Source: a bacterium ADurb.Bin236
Lineage (GTDB): Bacteria; UBP15; UBA6099
Length of the DNA stretch: 40,955 nucleotides
Direction of reading: 5' to 3'
Assembly: GCA_002069885.1 (NCBI GenBank)
Contig: MWCD01000035.1
Span: forward strand, 1 to 40,955
Part shown: in pieces, positions 22,611 through 32,163 of the stretch
Layout of the letters: every line of letters begins with the position of its first letter
How positions within the stretch are numbered: the stretch's first letter is position 1
Position numbers and translations under genes: made by a program
Notes under the pieces: generated by a model
Databases searched by the model: none
What the model saw: the letters and a program-made list of their open reading frames with translations, nothing else
Told to the model about the DNA's origin: nothing

Positions 22611-23999
22611 ATGTCTGTGGGACACAAAATGAAAGTTGACGTTTTAGTTCTTGGTGGCGGATTGTCGGGAGCGGCGGCGGCTTTCGAGGCGGCTCGTAAC
22701 GGCGCCACTGTCGCTCTGGCGGAGCGCTCCTTCATGCTCGGCGGCGCGGCAACTCTGTCTCTCGTCAATCCGTGGCAGACGTTCCACTCGCCCTCAGGCA
22801 GGGTCATCGGCGGCTTCGCTCAGGAACTGACCGAGAAGTTGCGCGCGCGCGGCCACTCCCTCGGCCACTTGCCCGACCCGGTGGGTTTTGCAACATCGGT
22901 CACGCCGATTGACCCTGACGGCTTGCGCTCGGCTCTCGACGAAGAGGCGAAGGAGCGCGGAGTCGCCGTCCTTTACGGGCACAGGCTGCGCGACGCGGAG
23001 ATGGTTGAAAATCGCTTGCGCTCCGTCACCCTCGAAGACGAACACTTGGGAACTATCTGTGTCAGGGCGCCCGTATTCATAGACGCTACCGGAAACGGAG
23101 ACCTGTCGAACATGGCGGGTTGCCGGATGGAGATTGACTCCGACTGCCAGCCGATGACGCTCATATTCACGATGGACGCCGTGGATTTCGAGGCGGTGGC
23201 GGCGTATCATCGGGCGCGCCCTGAAGAGTTCTACGAGGGCGCGGCGAAAGACGGCCCGCTCAGGGGCGGCTACATCGGCGTGTCCGGCTTCTTCGAGCAT
23301 GTCCGCCGCGCGCGCGAGTCAGGCCGCCTGATGGTTCCGCGAGACCGCGTTTTGTTCTTCGGCAACACTCGCCCCGGCCAAGTCGTCGTCAACGCCACCC
23401 GCGTTACCGGGAAACACGGCGCGTCGGGAACCGAACTTTCTGAAGCTATGCGCGAGGGGCTTGAGCAGACAAAGAACCTTGCCGACTTCATGACTTCCGA
23501 ACTTCCCGGTTTTGCGCGCGCGCGCGTCGTCCGCATAGCCGACCAGATTGGAGTGCGCGAAACCCGGCGGCTCATCGGTCGCTACGTGATGGACGAAAAC
23601 GACATTCACGCCAACGCGAATTTCGACGATGCCATCGCAAAAGGCGCTTTTCCTCTCGACATCCATTCCGGCGCGGACGCCTCCCTTTCCTATGAAAAGG
23701 TGTCCGGCAAGGGCCGTTACGACATACCACTGCGCTGCCTTCTCAACTCGGAGGTAGAAAACTTGTTGACGGTCGGAAAATGCATATCCGTCACGCACAA
23801 AGGTTTTTCGTCAACGCGCGTGATGCCGACATGCATGGCGGTCGGCCAAGCCGGAGGGGCGGCGGCCGCGCTCTCCGCCAAGATGAAGCGAGACCCGGAG
23901 GAAATCTATCCGCTCATCAGAGACGCGCTCAGGTCCGCCGGAGCCATCATCTCAGAGGAGGATATCGTTAACGACATCGACGCTCTCGCGCTCGGTTAA
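22611..23999 (+). CDS. FAD-dependent oxidoreductase
   Basis: The 462-residue protein opens with the dinucleotide-binding motif VLVLGGGLSGAAAAFEAARN, followed by ALAERSFMLGGAATL, and later FIDATGNGDLSNMAG and the closing CMAVGQAGGAAAALS. This matches the FAD_oxidored family, often found in anaerobes next to polysaccharide or amino-acid genes; the substrate is usually unknown. The ATG at 22629 is an equally possible start, six codons later. Its end lies close to the HemW gene, which follows on the same strand. Confidence 0.8.
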   Translation: MSVGHKMKVDVLVLGGGLSGAAAAFEAARNGATVALAERSFMLGGAATLSLVNPWQTFHSPSGRVIGGFAQELTEKLRARGHSLGHLPDPVGFATSVTPIDPDGLRSALDEEAKERGVAVLYGHRLRDAEMVENRLRSVTLEDEHLGTICVRAPVFIDATGNGDLSNMAGCRMEIDSDCQPMTLIFTMDAVDFEAVAAYHRARPEEFYEGAAKDGPLRGGYIGVSGFFEHVRRARESGRLMVPRDRVLFFGNTRPGQVVVNATRVTGKHGASGTELSEAMREGLEQTKNLADFMTSELPGFARARVVRIADQIGVRETRRLIGRYVMDENDIHANANFDDAIAKGAFPLDIHSGADASLSYEKVSGKGRYDIPLRCLLNSEVENLLTVGKCISVTHKGFSSTRVMPTCMAVGQAGGAAAALSAKMKRDPEEIYPLIRDALRSAGAIISEEDIVNDIDALALG

Positions 24000-24064
24000 A
24001 TCATATGGAGGGCGCGCGAACCGGCTATTTATCGCGCCGCGCTCCGAACACGGTTTGCTCTGAT

Positions 24065-25198
24065 ATGTTTTCTATCTATATCCATTATCCTTTCTGCGCG
24101 AGCAAATGCGCGTACTGCGATTTTGTGTCCCGCCCCGGAGCTTCTCATGAAGAGCGCGCGGCTTACGTTGATCTTGTTATGACGGAAATCGCAGGCGCGG
24201 CGGAGCGCGCACCTATTTCGTCGCGACACGCGGCGGACACCCTTTTCTTCGGCGGCGGAACTCCGTCTTTGATGGAGCCTCGCGAGATCGGGCGGATTAT
24301 CAAAGAAATTGATTTGCGCTTCGGCATACGGCAGGGCGCGGAAATATCCATGGAGAGCAATCCTGCCGCGCGCAACGCTGACGTGTGGCTGAACGGCGCG
24401 CGCGAGGCGGGCGTGAACCGGCTGGTCGTCGGCGTTCAATCCCTCGATGATAAAGAACTTGCTTTTTTGGGCAGGGCGCACAACGCGCGGCAGGCCTCCT
24501 CGTTCTTTGCCAAAGCGCGCGCCGCAGATTTCCATTCCGTCGGCATCGACTTGATTTACGGTCTGCCCGGACAGCGAGCGCGGGACTGGGAAATTACTCT
24601 TGAACAGGCCCTCGACATGAATCCCGACCATGTCTCTCTTTATTGCCTCGAAGCGCCGCCGGGGACGAGGCTTGCCGCCGATATCGAAGCTGGTAAAATT
24701 AAACCTCTCGACGGGGACGCTCAGGCGGATATGTATTTCGCCGCCGCTCGCGCTCTCGAATCGTCCGGACGGGCGTGTTATGAAATCTCAAACTTCTCGC
24801 TCCCCGGACACGAATGCCGCCATAATCTGGTTTACTGGCTCGGAGGCGACTATCTCGGAGTCGGCATATCCGCCTGCTCTTACATAGACGGCGAGCGCTT
24901 CGATAACGAGAGGGACTTCTCAAGATATAAAGAAAAAGTTGAACGCGGCGAACGCCCCGCGCGCTGCTCCGAACGGCTCAGTTATCCTCGGCGGATCAGA
25001 GAGTCGGCGGCTATGGCGTTGCGGACTTCGGCGGGCTTTGTTTCGCCGGACATCCACTCGTTTCACGGGCGCGCCCTTGAAGCTGACCTAGCCGCTTTGG
25101 AGCGAGACGGGTTCATCGAAACGAAGCCCTCCGGCGCTCGCGCTCTTTTGCCGGATAAGCGTTTTGTGAGCGACACCGCGTTTTCCCGCCTGATATGA
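24065..25198 (+). CDS. hemW: HemW-like radical SAM protein
   Basis: Formerly annotated as anaerobic coproporphyrinogen III oxidase, HemW is a haem chaperone. The product (377 residues from this ATG; the frame is open upstream to 24005) starts MFSIYIHYPFC and has the radical SAM cluster CASKCAYCDF, then FFGGGTPSLM, SMESNP, VGVQSLDD, GIDLIYGLPGQ and CRHNLVYWLGGDYLGVG. The HNxxYW motif is the haem-binding mark of HemW proteins. The C-terminal HTH-like domain is complete. The start lacks a good ribosome site. Confidence 0.85.
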   Translation: MFSIYIHYPFCASKCAYCDFVSRPGASHEERAAYVDLVMTEIAGAAERAPISSRHAADTLFFGGGTPSLMEPREIGRIIKEIDLRFGIRQGAEISMESNPAARNADVWLNGAREAGVNRLVVGVQSLDDKELAFLGRAHNARQASSFFAKARAADFHSVGIDLIYGLPGQRARDWEITLEQALDMNPDHVSLYCLEAPPGTRLAADIEAGKIKPLDGDAQADMYFAAARALESSGRACYEISNFSLPGHECRHNLVYWLGGDYLGVGISACSYIDGERFDNERDFSRYKEKVERGERPARCSERLSYPRRIRESAAMALRTSAGFVSPDIHSFHGRALEADLAALERDGFIETKPSGARALLPDKRFVSDTAFSRLI

Positions 25199-25304
25199 GC
25201 GCGCCTGCTCTTGACGCGGACTCCCTTTTGCGGCGAAACTTGTTTGTGGCGGCTATGCTCGGCTGGGCGGACCCGCGACGATACATCGAAATCGGAAATC
25301 GATT

Positions 25305-26012
25305 ATGGCTCAAAAGAAAAAACTCTCCGTCGTCATCCCCGTTTACAATGAACGCGACACCCTGCGGGAGATTGTTTCGAGAGTCAAATCCGTCGCCGTC
25401 GATGGCGTGGACATCGAAATCGTACTTGTAGATGACTTTTCCACAGACGGCACAAGAGACCTGATAAAGAATGAGATAGCCGGCGAAGTCGGCGCTGTGG
25501 AGTTCCATGACAAGAACATGGGGAAAGGCGCGGCGCTCCGCACAGGCTTCAAACGCGCCTCCGGCGATTTCATCATAGTTCAGGACGCCGACCTCGAATA
25601 CGACCCTTCCGAATATCCCAAACTGCTCGCCCCTCTGCTCGACGGACGCGCCGATGTCGTTTACGGCTCCCGCTTCAAAGGCGAGGGCGCACACCGCGTC
25701 CTTTACTTCTGGCACTACGTCGGCAACGTCGCCCTCACTCTCATCTCTAACATGTTCACCAACCTCAACTTGTCCGACATGGAAACCTGCTACAAGGCGT
25801 TCCGCGCCGAAGTCATAAAAAAAATCGACATCGAACAGAATCGGTTCGGCTTCGAGCCTGAAGTCACCGCCAAAGTTGCGAAGATGAAATGCCGCGTGTA
25901 CGAGGTTGGCATTTCCTACAGCGGGCGCACCTATGAAGAGGGCAAGAAAATCGGCTTCAAGGACGCCGTCGTCGCCCTCTGGTGCATCGTCAAATATAGA
26001 TTCAAGAAATGA
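25305..26012 (+). CDS. GT2 glycosyltransferase, dolichyl-phosphate mannose synthase-like
   Basis: A 235-residue soluble GT-A enzyme with [47 protein letters not shown] and YGSRFKGE, the standard set for the DPM1-like branch that transfers a sugar from a nucleotide donor to polyprenyl phosphate. There are no C-terminal membrane segments, unlike the longer bacterial enzymes of this group. It begins about 106 bases after hemW on the same strand and is followed by a VOC-type protein, which gives little functional context. Confidence 0.88.
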   Translation: MAQKKKLSVVIPVYNERDTLREIVSRVKSVAVDGVDIEIVLVDDFSTDGTRDLIKNEIAGEVGAVEFHDKNMGKGAALRTGFKRASGDFIIVQDADLEYDPSEYPKLLAPLLDGRADVVYGSRFKGEGAHRVLYFWHYVGNVALTLISNMFTNLNLSDMETCYKAFRAEVIKKIDIEQNRFGFEPEVTAKVAKMKCRVYEVGISYSGRTYEEGKKIGFKDAVVALWCIVKYRFKK

Positions 26013-26055
26013 GCGTCGCAACCGGCCCGCTTTTTCAGTCTCCGGAGAACAAGAC

Positions 26056-26475
26056 ATGAAAACGGAATCGAATACCGAATCGGCGGAACTCCTCCACTGC
26101 GCGGTCGCGACAAGCTCGGAAGAAAACGCCGACGCGGTGTTCAGGCGGCTGTTCGGGATGAGCGTGGTAAAGGAGTTCATGGTCGGCGAAGAGCTTGGCC
26201 GGGCTTTGTTCGGGTTCGGCGGGCAGGCCAAAGTCATTGTCTATTCGGCGGGCGGCGCGACCATCGAGGCGTTTATCAGTCCCGAACGTTCCGGCGCTCT
26301 CGACCGCTACGACCATATTTGCCTTGCGACGCGAAACAGGCTCGACCTCATTGAGCGCGCATCCCGGATGGGAATGAGCGTCTCCTCGTTCGCTCGCGAG
26401 GGCGGCGACGTGGTTTTTATCAGAGATTCAGACGGCAATTTCTACGAGATTAAAGAAAAAGAAGGAACAGGCTGA
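26056..26475 (+). CDS. VOC/glyoxalase-fold protein
   Basis: Start chosen at the ATG with GGAG upstream. The 139-residue product has the repeated beta-alpha-beta-beta-beta pattern of VOC proteins: LLHCAVATSSEENADAVFR, then GATIEAFISPE, RYDHICLATRN and VFIRDSDGNFYEIKE, the last typical of the second metal side. Substrate unknown. It follows the glycosyltransferase by 43 bases and precedes the GDT1-like gene, so the three may share a transcript. Confidence 0.6.
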   Translation: MKTESNTESAELLHCAVATSSEENADAVFRRLFGMSVVKEFMVGEELGRALFGFGGQAKVIVYSAGGATIEAFISPERSGALDRYDHICLATRNRLDLIERASRMGMSVSSFAREGGDVVFIRDSDGNFYEIKEKEGTG

Positions 26476-26537
26476 ATCCCGGCGGCGCGCAGCCATCGGG
26501 CTTCGGCTATTTCGGACTATCAGGAGCGGAGGCGGCT

Positions 26538-26828
26538 ATGGACTGGAAAATATTCGCAATGTGCTTCGGCGCGGTGTTCCTCGCCGAACTGGGAGACAAA
26601 ACGCAACTCGCAACCATGATGTTCAGCGCGCAGGTCAAAAGCCCGTGGCTCATATTCGCGGCGTCATCTCTGGCTCTCGTGACTTCAAGCCTGATAGCTA
26701 CCACAGTCGGCTGCGCCGCCGGCAGATGCCTTCCCGAGACGCCGATAAAGATTGCCGCGGGCGCGTTGTTTCTGATAATCGGCGCGGTAATGCTCTACAC
26801 CGCATTCGCGGGCGGACGCGCGGCATGA
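26538..26828 (+). CDS. Half-size GDT1/TMEM165 (UPF0016) cation transporter
   Basis: A 96-residue, three-helix protein with the family motif ELGDKTQLA (about 17-25). Full-length GDT1 members carry two such repeats; single-repeat bacterial members are thought to pair as homo- or heterodimers and to move Ca2+ or Mn2+. No second half-gene is next to it. GGAGG lies five bases before the ATG. Its stop overlaps the start of the next gene (ATGA). Confidence 0.8.
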   Translation: MDWKIFAMCFGAVFLAELGDKTQLATMMFSAQVKSPWLIFAASSLALVTSSLIATTVGCAAGRCLPETPIKIAAGALFLIIGAVMLYTAFAGGRAA

Positions 26829-27202
26829 GCGCAGAAGATAAAATCGCCCTCCTCTGCGACGAACTTCAGGTTCTCGCCTTCAACATGGCTGAGGAAGTGG
26901 ACACTCTCAACTTCCATTCCCAGAGAGAAGCCGCCGCGGATATGCGCCGCCGAGGCGTCTTCGACTCTCTGGATGAAATGAGAGACAAAATACGAAGGCT
27001 CGAACGCGAATTGCGCTCCTGTGGCCGCGACGCCCAAGCGGAAGACGTCGTCGAGATGGACGCCCTGCTGGAAGTAATGCATAAATGCGGCGGCGAGCCG
27101 GACAACTTCCGCCAGTTCGTTTCCGAGCTTATCCCTCTAATAAGAATGCTCGACAAATGGGGTGAACGCGGCCCCATCGACGGCTGCGGCTCCCCTTTGT
27201 AA
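26825..27202 (+). CDS. Helical protein of unknown function
   Basis: A 125-residue soluble protein translated from an ATGA overlap with the GDT1-like gene, so the two are coupled. It is all-helical with heptads (DEMRDKIRRLERELRS) and four cysteines spread through it. I do not recognise a family. Coupling to a cation transporter may be meaningful, but nothing in the sequence shows how. Confidence 0.6.
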   Translation: MSAEDKIALLCDELQVLAFNMAEEVDTLNFHSQREAAADMRRRGVFDSLDEMRDKIRRLERELRSCGRDAQAEDVVEMDALLEVMHKCGGEPDNFRQFVSELIPLIRMLDKWGERGPIDGCGSPL

Positions 27203-27451
27203 TCCGCGTCGCGTTGCTTTGCCCTCTTTGCTTCTTTATATTTATCACGCGGGCGTTTGATGATCCTGTTCACCGAGTGAACAGGCAATTGACGGAATAT
27301 TTCGTCGAACCTGCGGAACTTGGCTTAGCAAAAATGTTCTACCAAATTTGTTTGGCACGAATGTTGCCGCCCTTCTTTTAAATCTTAACTTTTGTGCTTT
27401 ATAGCAGGTGTGTGATAAAATCCACGTAATTCTGTTGATTGCCGTATAGAT
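27203..27451. other. Intergenic stretch with one perfect hairpin
   Basis: CCTGTTCAC, a 3-base loop and GTGAACAGG (27265-27285) form a 9-bp stem not followed by a T-run. It could be an operator or an RNA hairpin. Nothing else is visible before the next gene. Confidence 0.4.
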
Positions 27452-28096
27452 ATGAGCAAAAACGAGAAACGAATAATTATAGCGGCATCCGCAGTATATT
27501 GCTCGTTGGCATTTATCGCGCATTTAGGTTTTTCACATCCCGGTTTTTATGATGAATCGCTATTTGTTGAATTTTCATCGTACATGATAGTATTAGTGGT
27601 TCTTCCATTGCTGATAATAATGCCGTTTGCCGGATTGCTGCTAATTATCGCTTCTGTTTTCGTTGGAAGGAAAAGAGGAAATGCGACAATGCTGTTTTTT
27701 GGTTGCGTTTTTCTTATAAATGCTATTGTCACGCTTGTTGAACTTGGGATTTGCGACGAGTTAAGGAATCCATATCTTAGACGGACTGCGATTGTCGGAG
27801 ATCAATTGATTGACGCAATAGAGAAATATAAGAATGACGTTGGAGACTATCCTGATTCCTTCAGCGAATTGACACCACGCTATATGAAAAATATTCCCAA
27901 GACGGGAATGACAAAATATCCTGAATTTAAATACAAAAAGTTGCCGAGAAAAAATGGAGACACATATGAGATCAGTGTGATTACGACTTCCGGCTTTGAG
28001 TATTGGACATACTTAATATATATGCCCAGCATGAAGTATTCGATAAATTGCGAAAAGAGATTTGGCAAGTGGGCGTATTGTCACGAGTCTGGTTGA
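27452..28096 (+). CDS. AT-rich membrane protein of unknown function
   Basis: The 214-residue product has three or four hydrophobic segments in the first 105 residues (for example MIVLVVLPLLIIMPFAGLLL) and a soluble C-terminal half. IEKYKNDVGDYPDSFSELTPRY there resembles the start of type II secretion pseudopilin-like domains, but the resemblance is weak and it is not a pseudopilin. Base composition is clearly more AT-rich than the neighbours, which suggests recent acquisition. Confidence 0.55.
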   Translation: MSKNEKRIIIAASAVYCSLAFIAHLGFSHPGFYDESLFVEFSSYMIVLVVLPLLIIMPFAGLLLIIASVFVGRKRGNATMLFFGCVFLINAIVTLVELGICDELRNPYLRRTAIVGDQLIDAIEKYKNDVGDYPDSFSELTPRYMKNIPKTGMTKYPEFKYKKLPRKNGDTYEISVITTSGFEYWTYLIYMPSMKYSINCEKRFGKWAYCHESG

Positions 28097-28283
28097 ATAG
28101 TGTGAGCAATCATGCTTTGTCCGAATTGAGCTTCCACCCTGATATCGGATTCCGCAAGCAATAAACATCTGTAAGGGCGAATGTTTAAGTTGTGGCAATT
28201 ATCCTTTATTGGGTTTGTCAGAAAGGCGGTTAGTCCATCTGACCTATGATATTCCCAAATTTTGCGTTTTTGATATGGTAGAG

Positions 28284-29519
28284 TCAGTCATTAAGAATAT
28301 TCGGCGACTCCTCTTGCGCGCCCGGCTCAGGCATATTCGCGCCATCCTTGAATCGGGGCAAATCGTAATGATGGGGCGGCGGACCCTGTGGCATGTCCGG
28401 GTAACGCTCTCGGAATTCCGGGAGGTCGTAGTGATGCTCAGGTAGGCCCTCCGGCATCTCAGACGGAAGACCGCCTACTCCCGGATGGCCTATATTTCCC
28501 ACGATGCTGTTCAACTGCCGGTACATCTCCGGCGTTGTCTCCGGTCTCCAGTAATTGAACGCGGACGCCGCGTTTGCCGCCACGATGAACGCCGCCACTG
28601 TGATGAAACCGTAAACCGCCGCGCTTATCGGCTTTGGAACAAACGCCGCGCGAACCCTTAGCGCGTTCTTCACCCGGCACGCGCCGACGCAACTGTAGCA
28701 CGCCATACACTCCGGGGCGTTAACTCTTCTTTTTTTATCAACCTTTATCATGTTCGGGCAAGCGGCCGCGCATTTGCCGCAACCGACGCATTTTTCCGCG
28801 TCTCTGCTCACCGCAGTAGGACTCGCCAGCGAGACCAACCCCAGCAGCGCACCGTACGGACACAGATATCTGCACCAGAAATTCTTAAAAACCACCGACA
28901 ACGCGAAAATGACGAATACCACTATCAACGCGGTACGGCTGATGTTTGCGAAAAACAGATACATCTTTACATCCGCCATCCGGTTGTACGGACTATGAAT
29001 GAAAGACTCCAAACCTCGCAAAGGCATTCGCAGAATGTGAAAGGCGAAAAAACCTAGCAGAAAATACTTCAAACCCTGAAGGGGAACATCAAGCCACGCC
29101 GGAATTCGCGGATTGCGGCCGAATATCCACTTGCCCAATTTGTGCGCCCACTCAGACGCGAATCCGATAGGGCACACCCATGAGCAGAACCCGCGCCTCA
29201 ACGCCAGCGCGAGAAACAGCGTCAGCGAGAATATCACAAGCCCCGCCGGATGAATCCTGTTGGCGACCCCGCTCTTAGCCAGATAAACCAAGCTCATCAG
29301 AGAGCTTATCGGAAGAAACCCCTCCACGCCCGGAGGACGCGAAGCCACAGCTTCTGCCGGAGACCCGGACAATGATTTTACAAACGCCCCGAATTCAATC
29401 CCTATCAGGATGATGACAACCGCGAATAGAGACTGGACGGCAGGGCGCAGCCATCGCAAACTATTTGAGCGCGATGTCTTCGCATCGGCCGTCTCGCCGT
29501 TGTTGTTATTCTCTGCCAT
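28284..29519 (-). CDS. NapH-like polyferredoxin membrane protein
   Basis: The 411-residue product starts at the ATG with GGGGGGC upstream. It has an N-terminal helix (about 27-47), further helices, and two membrane-associated Cys pairs (CSWVCPIG and CRYLCPYGALLG) of the NapH/CcoG type, then two 4Fe-4S motifs (CVGCGKCAAACP; CMACYSCVGAC, with the last Cys replaced by a spaced pattern). A C-terminal tail rich in proline and histidine (GLPEHHYDLPEFRERYP and a near repeat) is unusual. Such proteins pass electrons from quinol or ferredoxin to a periplasmic or flavin partner. No partner gene adjoins it. Confidence 0.8.
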   Translation of the reverse strand: MAENNNNGETADAKTSRSNSLRWLRPAVQSLFAVVIILIGIEFGAFVKSLSGSPAEAVASRPPGVEGFLPISSLMSLVYLAKSGVANRIHPAGLVIFSLTLFLALALRRGFCSWVCPIGFASEWAHKLGKWIFGRNPRIPAWLDVPLQGLKYFLLGFFAFHILRMPLRGLESFIHSPYNRMADVKMYLFFANISRTALIVVFVIFALSVVFKNFWCRYLCPYGALLGLVSLASPTAVSRDAEKCVGCGKCAAACPNMIKVDKKRRVNAPECMACYSCVGACRVKNALRVRAAFVPKPISAAVYGFITVAAFIVAANAASAFNYWRPETTPEMYRQLNSIVGNIGHPGVGGLPSEMPEGLPEHHYDLPEFRERYPDMPQGPPPHHYDLPRFKDGANMPEPGAQEESPNILND

Positions 29520-29566
29520 ATAAGCCCCCCGGCGCCACGACAATAATAAACAAGTACCACAATGCC

Positions 29567-29595
29567 ATTATACCGGGCCGATACGCCCGCGTCAA
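29567..29595 (-). promoter_or_regulatory. Strong sigma-70-type promoter of the NapH-like gene
   Basis: On the minus strand TTGACG (29595-29590) and TATAAT (29572-29567) are exactly 17 bases apart. Confidence 0.65.
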
Positions 29596-29694
29596 GTCAT
29601 TCAAACATGTGTAAATGATCGTCAGTTCTTCCATCAGCAATCTGATAAACATTCGGGTTGGCAGACGAAAAACCGCGCAGTCGCCGCCGCCGCT

Positions 29695-29723
29695 TTTTCA
29701 AGTTGCGGAACTTCGTTTATAAT
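29695..29723 (+). promoter_or_regulatory. Candidate promoter of the E2-type acyltransferase
   Basis: TATAAT at 29718-29723 with a weak TTTTCA at 29695-29700, 17 bases apart. It faces the acyltransferase. Confidence 0.4.
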
Positions 29724-29774
29724 GAACATTGACGCGAAGGGAGTTCGGTATGGTTCCGCCGCCGGAGGGATACG

Positions 29775-30575
29775 ATGGCTGCTGACAGCCGCAAAGGATA
29801 CACGCTTGAGCGCTTTCCGAGCGTGCGGCGCCTGACCGTTGACGCCGGATGGATAGTTTCGCGCAGGCACAACGTTCACGGCTTGTTCGAAATAGACGTC
29901 ACGGAAGCGCGAAAGATAATCAAGGAGCGGCGGGCGGCGACGGGCGAGTCGATTTCGTTCACCGGAATCATGGTTCACTGCATAGCGCGCGCGGCGGCGG
30001 ACACTCCTCACATTCACGCTTGCCGCGATTGGCTGGGCCGTCTGGCGGTGTTTCATGACGTTAATGTGAACACGATGATCAGCGCGGAGATAGACGGCAA
30101 TCTGACGGTAATCCCCCTCATCATCCGCGCGGCGGACAAGAAGAGCGTCAAGCAGGTCAGCGACGAGATTCGCGCGGCGCAGGAAAGCCACAAGTCGGGG
30201 CGCGGCGGGCCGGAAGCAAAATACATTAGCCGATTCGTGACGCTTCCCTCGGCGTTGCGGCGCTTGTTCTACCTGTATCTTTATAAGAAGCCCGCGATGT
30301 TGCATGAAATGTTCGGGACGGTCGCCGTGACCGCGGTCGGCATGTTCACGGGCGGCGGCGGCTGGGGCATCCCTTTCGGCAACCACACCCTGAGCGTCGC
30401 GCTGGGCGGCATAGCAAGAAAGCCCGGCGCAGTCGGCGACGAAATACAAATCCGCGAATACCTGTCCGTGACGATTACCATAGACCACGACATTGTGGAC
30501 GGCGCGCCCGCCGCGAGGTTCGTCAGCCGTCTCAGGGAATCGATCGAATCCGCAAGCGGCCTCAGCGAAATATAA
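29775..30575 (+). CDS. Stand-alone E2-type (2-oxoacid dehydrogenase) acyltransferase domain
   Basis: The 266-residue product contains only the catalytic domain of the dihydrolipoamide acyltransferase family, without lipoyl or peripheral-subunit-binding domains. The active-site motif is DHDIVDGAPAARF near the end (catalytic His and Asp kept; the usual DHRxxDG has R replaced by D). Other family features are SFTGIMVHCIARA and NVNTMISAEIDGN. GGAGGG precedes the ATG. Such orphan domains occur in several anaerobes; an acyl-CoA-dependent transfer is likely, the acceptor unknown. Confidence 0.75.
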   Translation: MAADSRKGYTLERFPSVRRLTVDAGWIVSRRHNVHGLFEIDVTEARKIIKERRAATGESISFTGIMVHCIARAAADTPHIHACRDWLGRLAVFHDVNVNTMISAEIDGNLTVIPLIIRAADKKSVKQVSDEIRAAQESHKSGRGGPEAKYISRFVTLPSALRRLFYLYLYKKPAMLHEMFGTVAVTAVGMFTGGGGWGIPFGNHTLSVALGGIARKPGAVGDEIQIREYLSVTITIDHDIVDGAPAARFVSRLRESIESASGLSEI

Positions 30576-30660
30576 ACCGCCTCAAAGCTCGGCCCCAATC
30601 CGATATTATCATTGAAGAAAAATGTCAATACCGCGCGCCTCTCCGCGACAAAATATATTT

Positions 30661-30689
30661 TTGCCATTGGGAGAGTTTTGCCATATAAA
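30661..30689 (+). promoter_or_regulatory. Promoter of the lipid-kinase-like gene
   Basis: TTGCCA (30661-30666) and TATAAA (30684-30689) are 17 bases apart, 90 bases before the ATG. It supports the downstream start. Confidence 0.5.
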
Positions 30690-30779
30690 TATGCGGTCGC
30701 GCGAAGCGGCTCCGGCGGCGGAGCAATCGCGAAATGCGGCCGGCTCGGACTATTTGGGAAAAGGGAGCGACTTGCGGCT

Positions 30780-31754
30780 ATGGCGGAAATGATTGTTTTG
30801 CACAGCATGGTTTCAGGCAAAGCTGGAGCGGATGCCGGAATGAAAAGAATCTCCGACATCGTAAAAAAAGCGCTCGGTCTCGACACGCTCATTGAAAACA
30901 CCACAATCGCGTGCGTTTCGACCGTTGAGGAAGTCAAGGCCGCGTTGACCAAGATGATAGAGACCCGCGCTCCTAAAATCGCCATCAGCGGCGGCGACGG
31001 CTTTTCCGCTTTGTTCGCGAAGTGTTTCTTCCAGATAAGGGAATCGATGAAGAGGGACGATTACAATCCCGACGTGCTTTTTCTGGCGAGCGGCACCGGC
31101 AATGCCATATCATATTGCGCCCGCTTCAAAAACCCGATTGTCGCATTGAGGAACTTCTACGAGGGCCACTATAAGACCGAAAAACTCAACATGCTCGAAG
31201 TGTCGTTCAACAAACTCAAAGAGATAACCCATTTCGTGAGTTTCGGCGCGGACGGGGAGATTCTTGAGATATACAAGAATCAGCAGCGCAAGGGGCTTAT
31301 CGGCTACATCGGAGCCGTGTTGAAATACTCATTCAGCCGCAAGCTTTACAACCCGTTCAGCAAGAACGACGCGAACTACACGCTCGACATAGCCAGCGAC
31401 GGCAAACACATATTCAGAGGCAGATACGAAGGCGGAGGCGTTTCCAGCATTCCGTATGTCGGCTACGGGTTCAGGCCGTACCCGCTCGCGACAGGGGGCG
31501 ACGCCCACATGCGGTTTGTTCTATTCGGCGCCATACTCATGCCAACATTGTTCAAGTTCACCAAACTGGCGTTTCCGAAACGCCCCAACCGTTTGATATA
31601 TGACAACAAGTTGAACGTCCCGGCGGTGCTGGATTTCGCCTTCGACCGGGACGTCCACGTACAGACATCAGGAGACAACATCGGGAAACAGTCCCGCGTC
31701 CGCGTGGTGTTCTCCAAAAAACTAACCCTCAACATCGCCACAAGAGCGAAATAG
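30780..31754 (+). CDS. Diacylglycerol-kinase catalytic-domain protein
   Basis: The start MAEMIVLHSMVSGKAG is chosen because the promoter lies inside the longer frame. The 324-residue product has HSMVSGKAG in the NPxSG position, ISGGDGF for the GGDGT nucleotide-binding motif and LASGTGNAIS for the following glycine-rich loop. This is the fold of diacylglycerol and sphingosine kinases; the lipid substrate cannot be read from the sequence. The C-terminal half (SFGADGEILE, GRYEGGGVSSIPYVGYG) matches the beta-domain of the family. Confidence 0.75.
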   Translation: MAEMIVLHSMVSGKAGADAGMKRISDIVKKALGLDTLIENTTIACVSTVEEVKAALTKMIETRAPKIAISGGDGFSALFAKCFFQIRESMKRDDYNPDVLFLASGTGNAISYCARFKNPIVALRNFYEGHYKTEKLNMLEVSFNKLKEITHFVSFGADGEILEIYKNQQRKGLIGYIGAVLKYSFSRKLYNPFSKNDANYTLDIASDGKHIFRGRYEGGGVSSIPYVGYGFRPYPLATGGDAHMRFVLFGAILMPTLFKFTKLAFPKRPNRLIYDNKLNVPAVLDFAFDRDVHVQTSGDNIGKQSRVRVVFSKKLTLNIATRAK

Positions 31755-32163
31755 TGGTGCGGCGGCATCGACAGAATCGCAATGACTAAAGCCTCACAGG
31801 AATCAGACGCGGCAAGGAACGAACTAAGCCGGATTTGAACATCTCCGCGATTCTGTCCGTTATAACTGTTGCTGATAATATCTGAGCGACTCACATAGGA
31901 ATCATAAATGCAACGCTAGAGATCGGATGAATTTGTTATTGCTTGAGAAGAAAATAGCAATTTGTTTTTCAGTCAAGGAAACGAGATCAAAACCCACTAA
32001 AAGAACTACATCTAGTACCTGAATTACGCCGTCTAGCTTTTTGACCGCATATCAGCCTGATGGTCAGGCAAAGACGCGGCTGTGAAAATGTTGTGTAATG
32101 TGATGCAAGTGAGGTTGACTCGCATAGATTAGAATAATATCATCTGTGAGCAAGGTGTTATAA
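31755..32163. other. Intergenic stretch without recognised features
   Basis: About 410 bases that pass from the GC-rich lipid-kinase gene to the AT-rich AbiV-like gene. I see no gene, tRNA, terminator with T-run or repeat. A poorly matched TAGAATAATAT lies just before the AbiV start and could be its -10 region. Confidence 0.4.
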
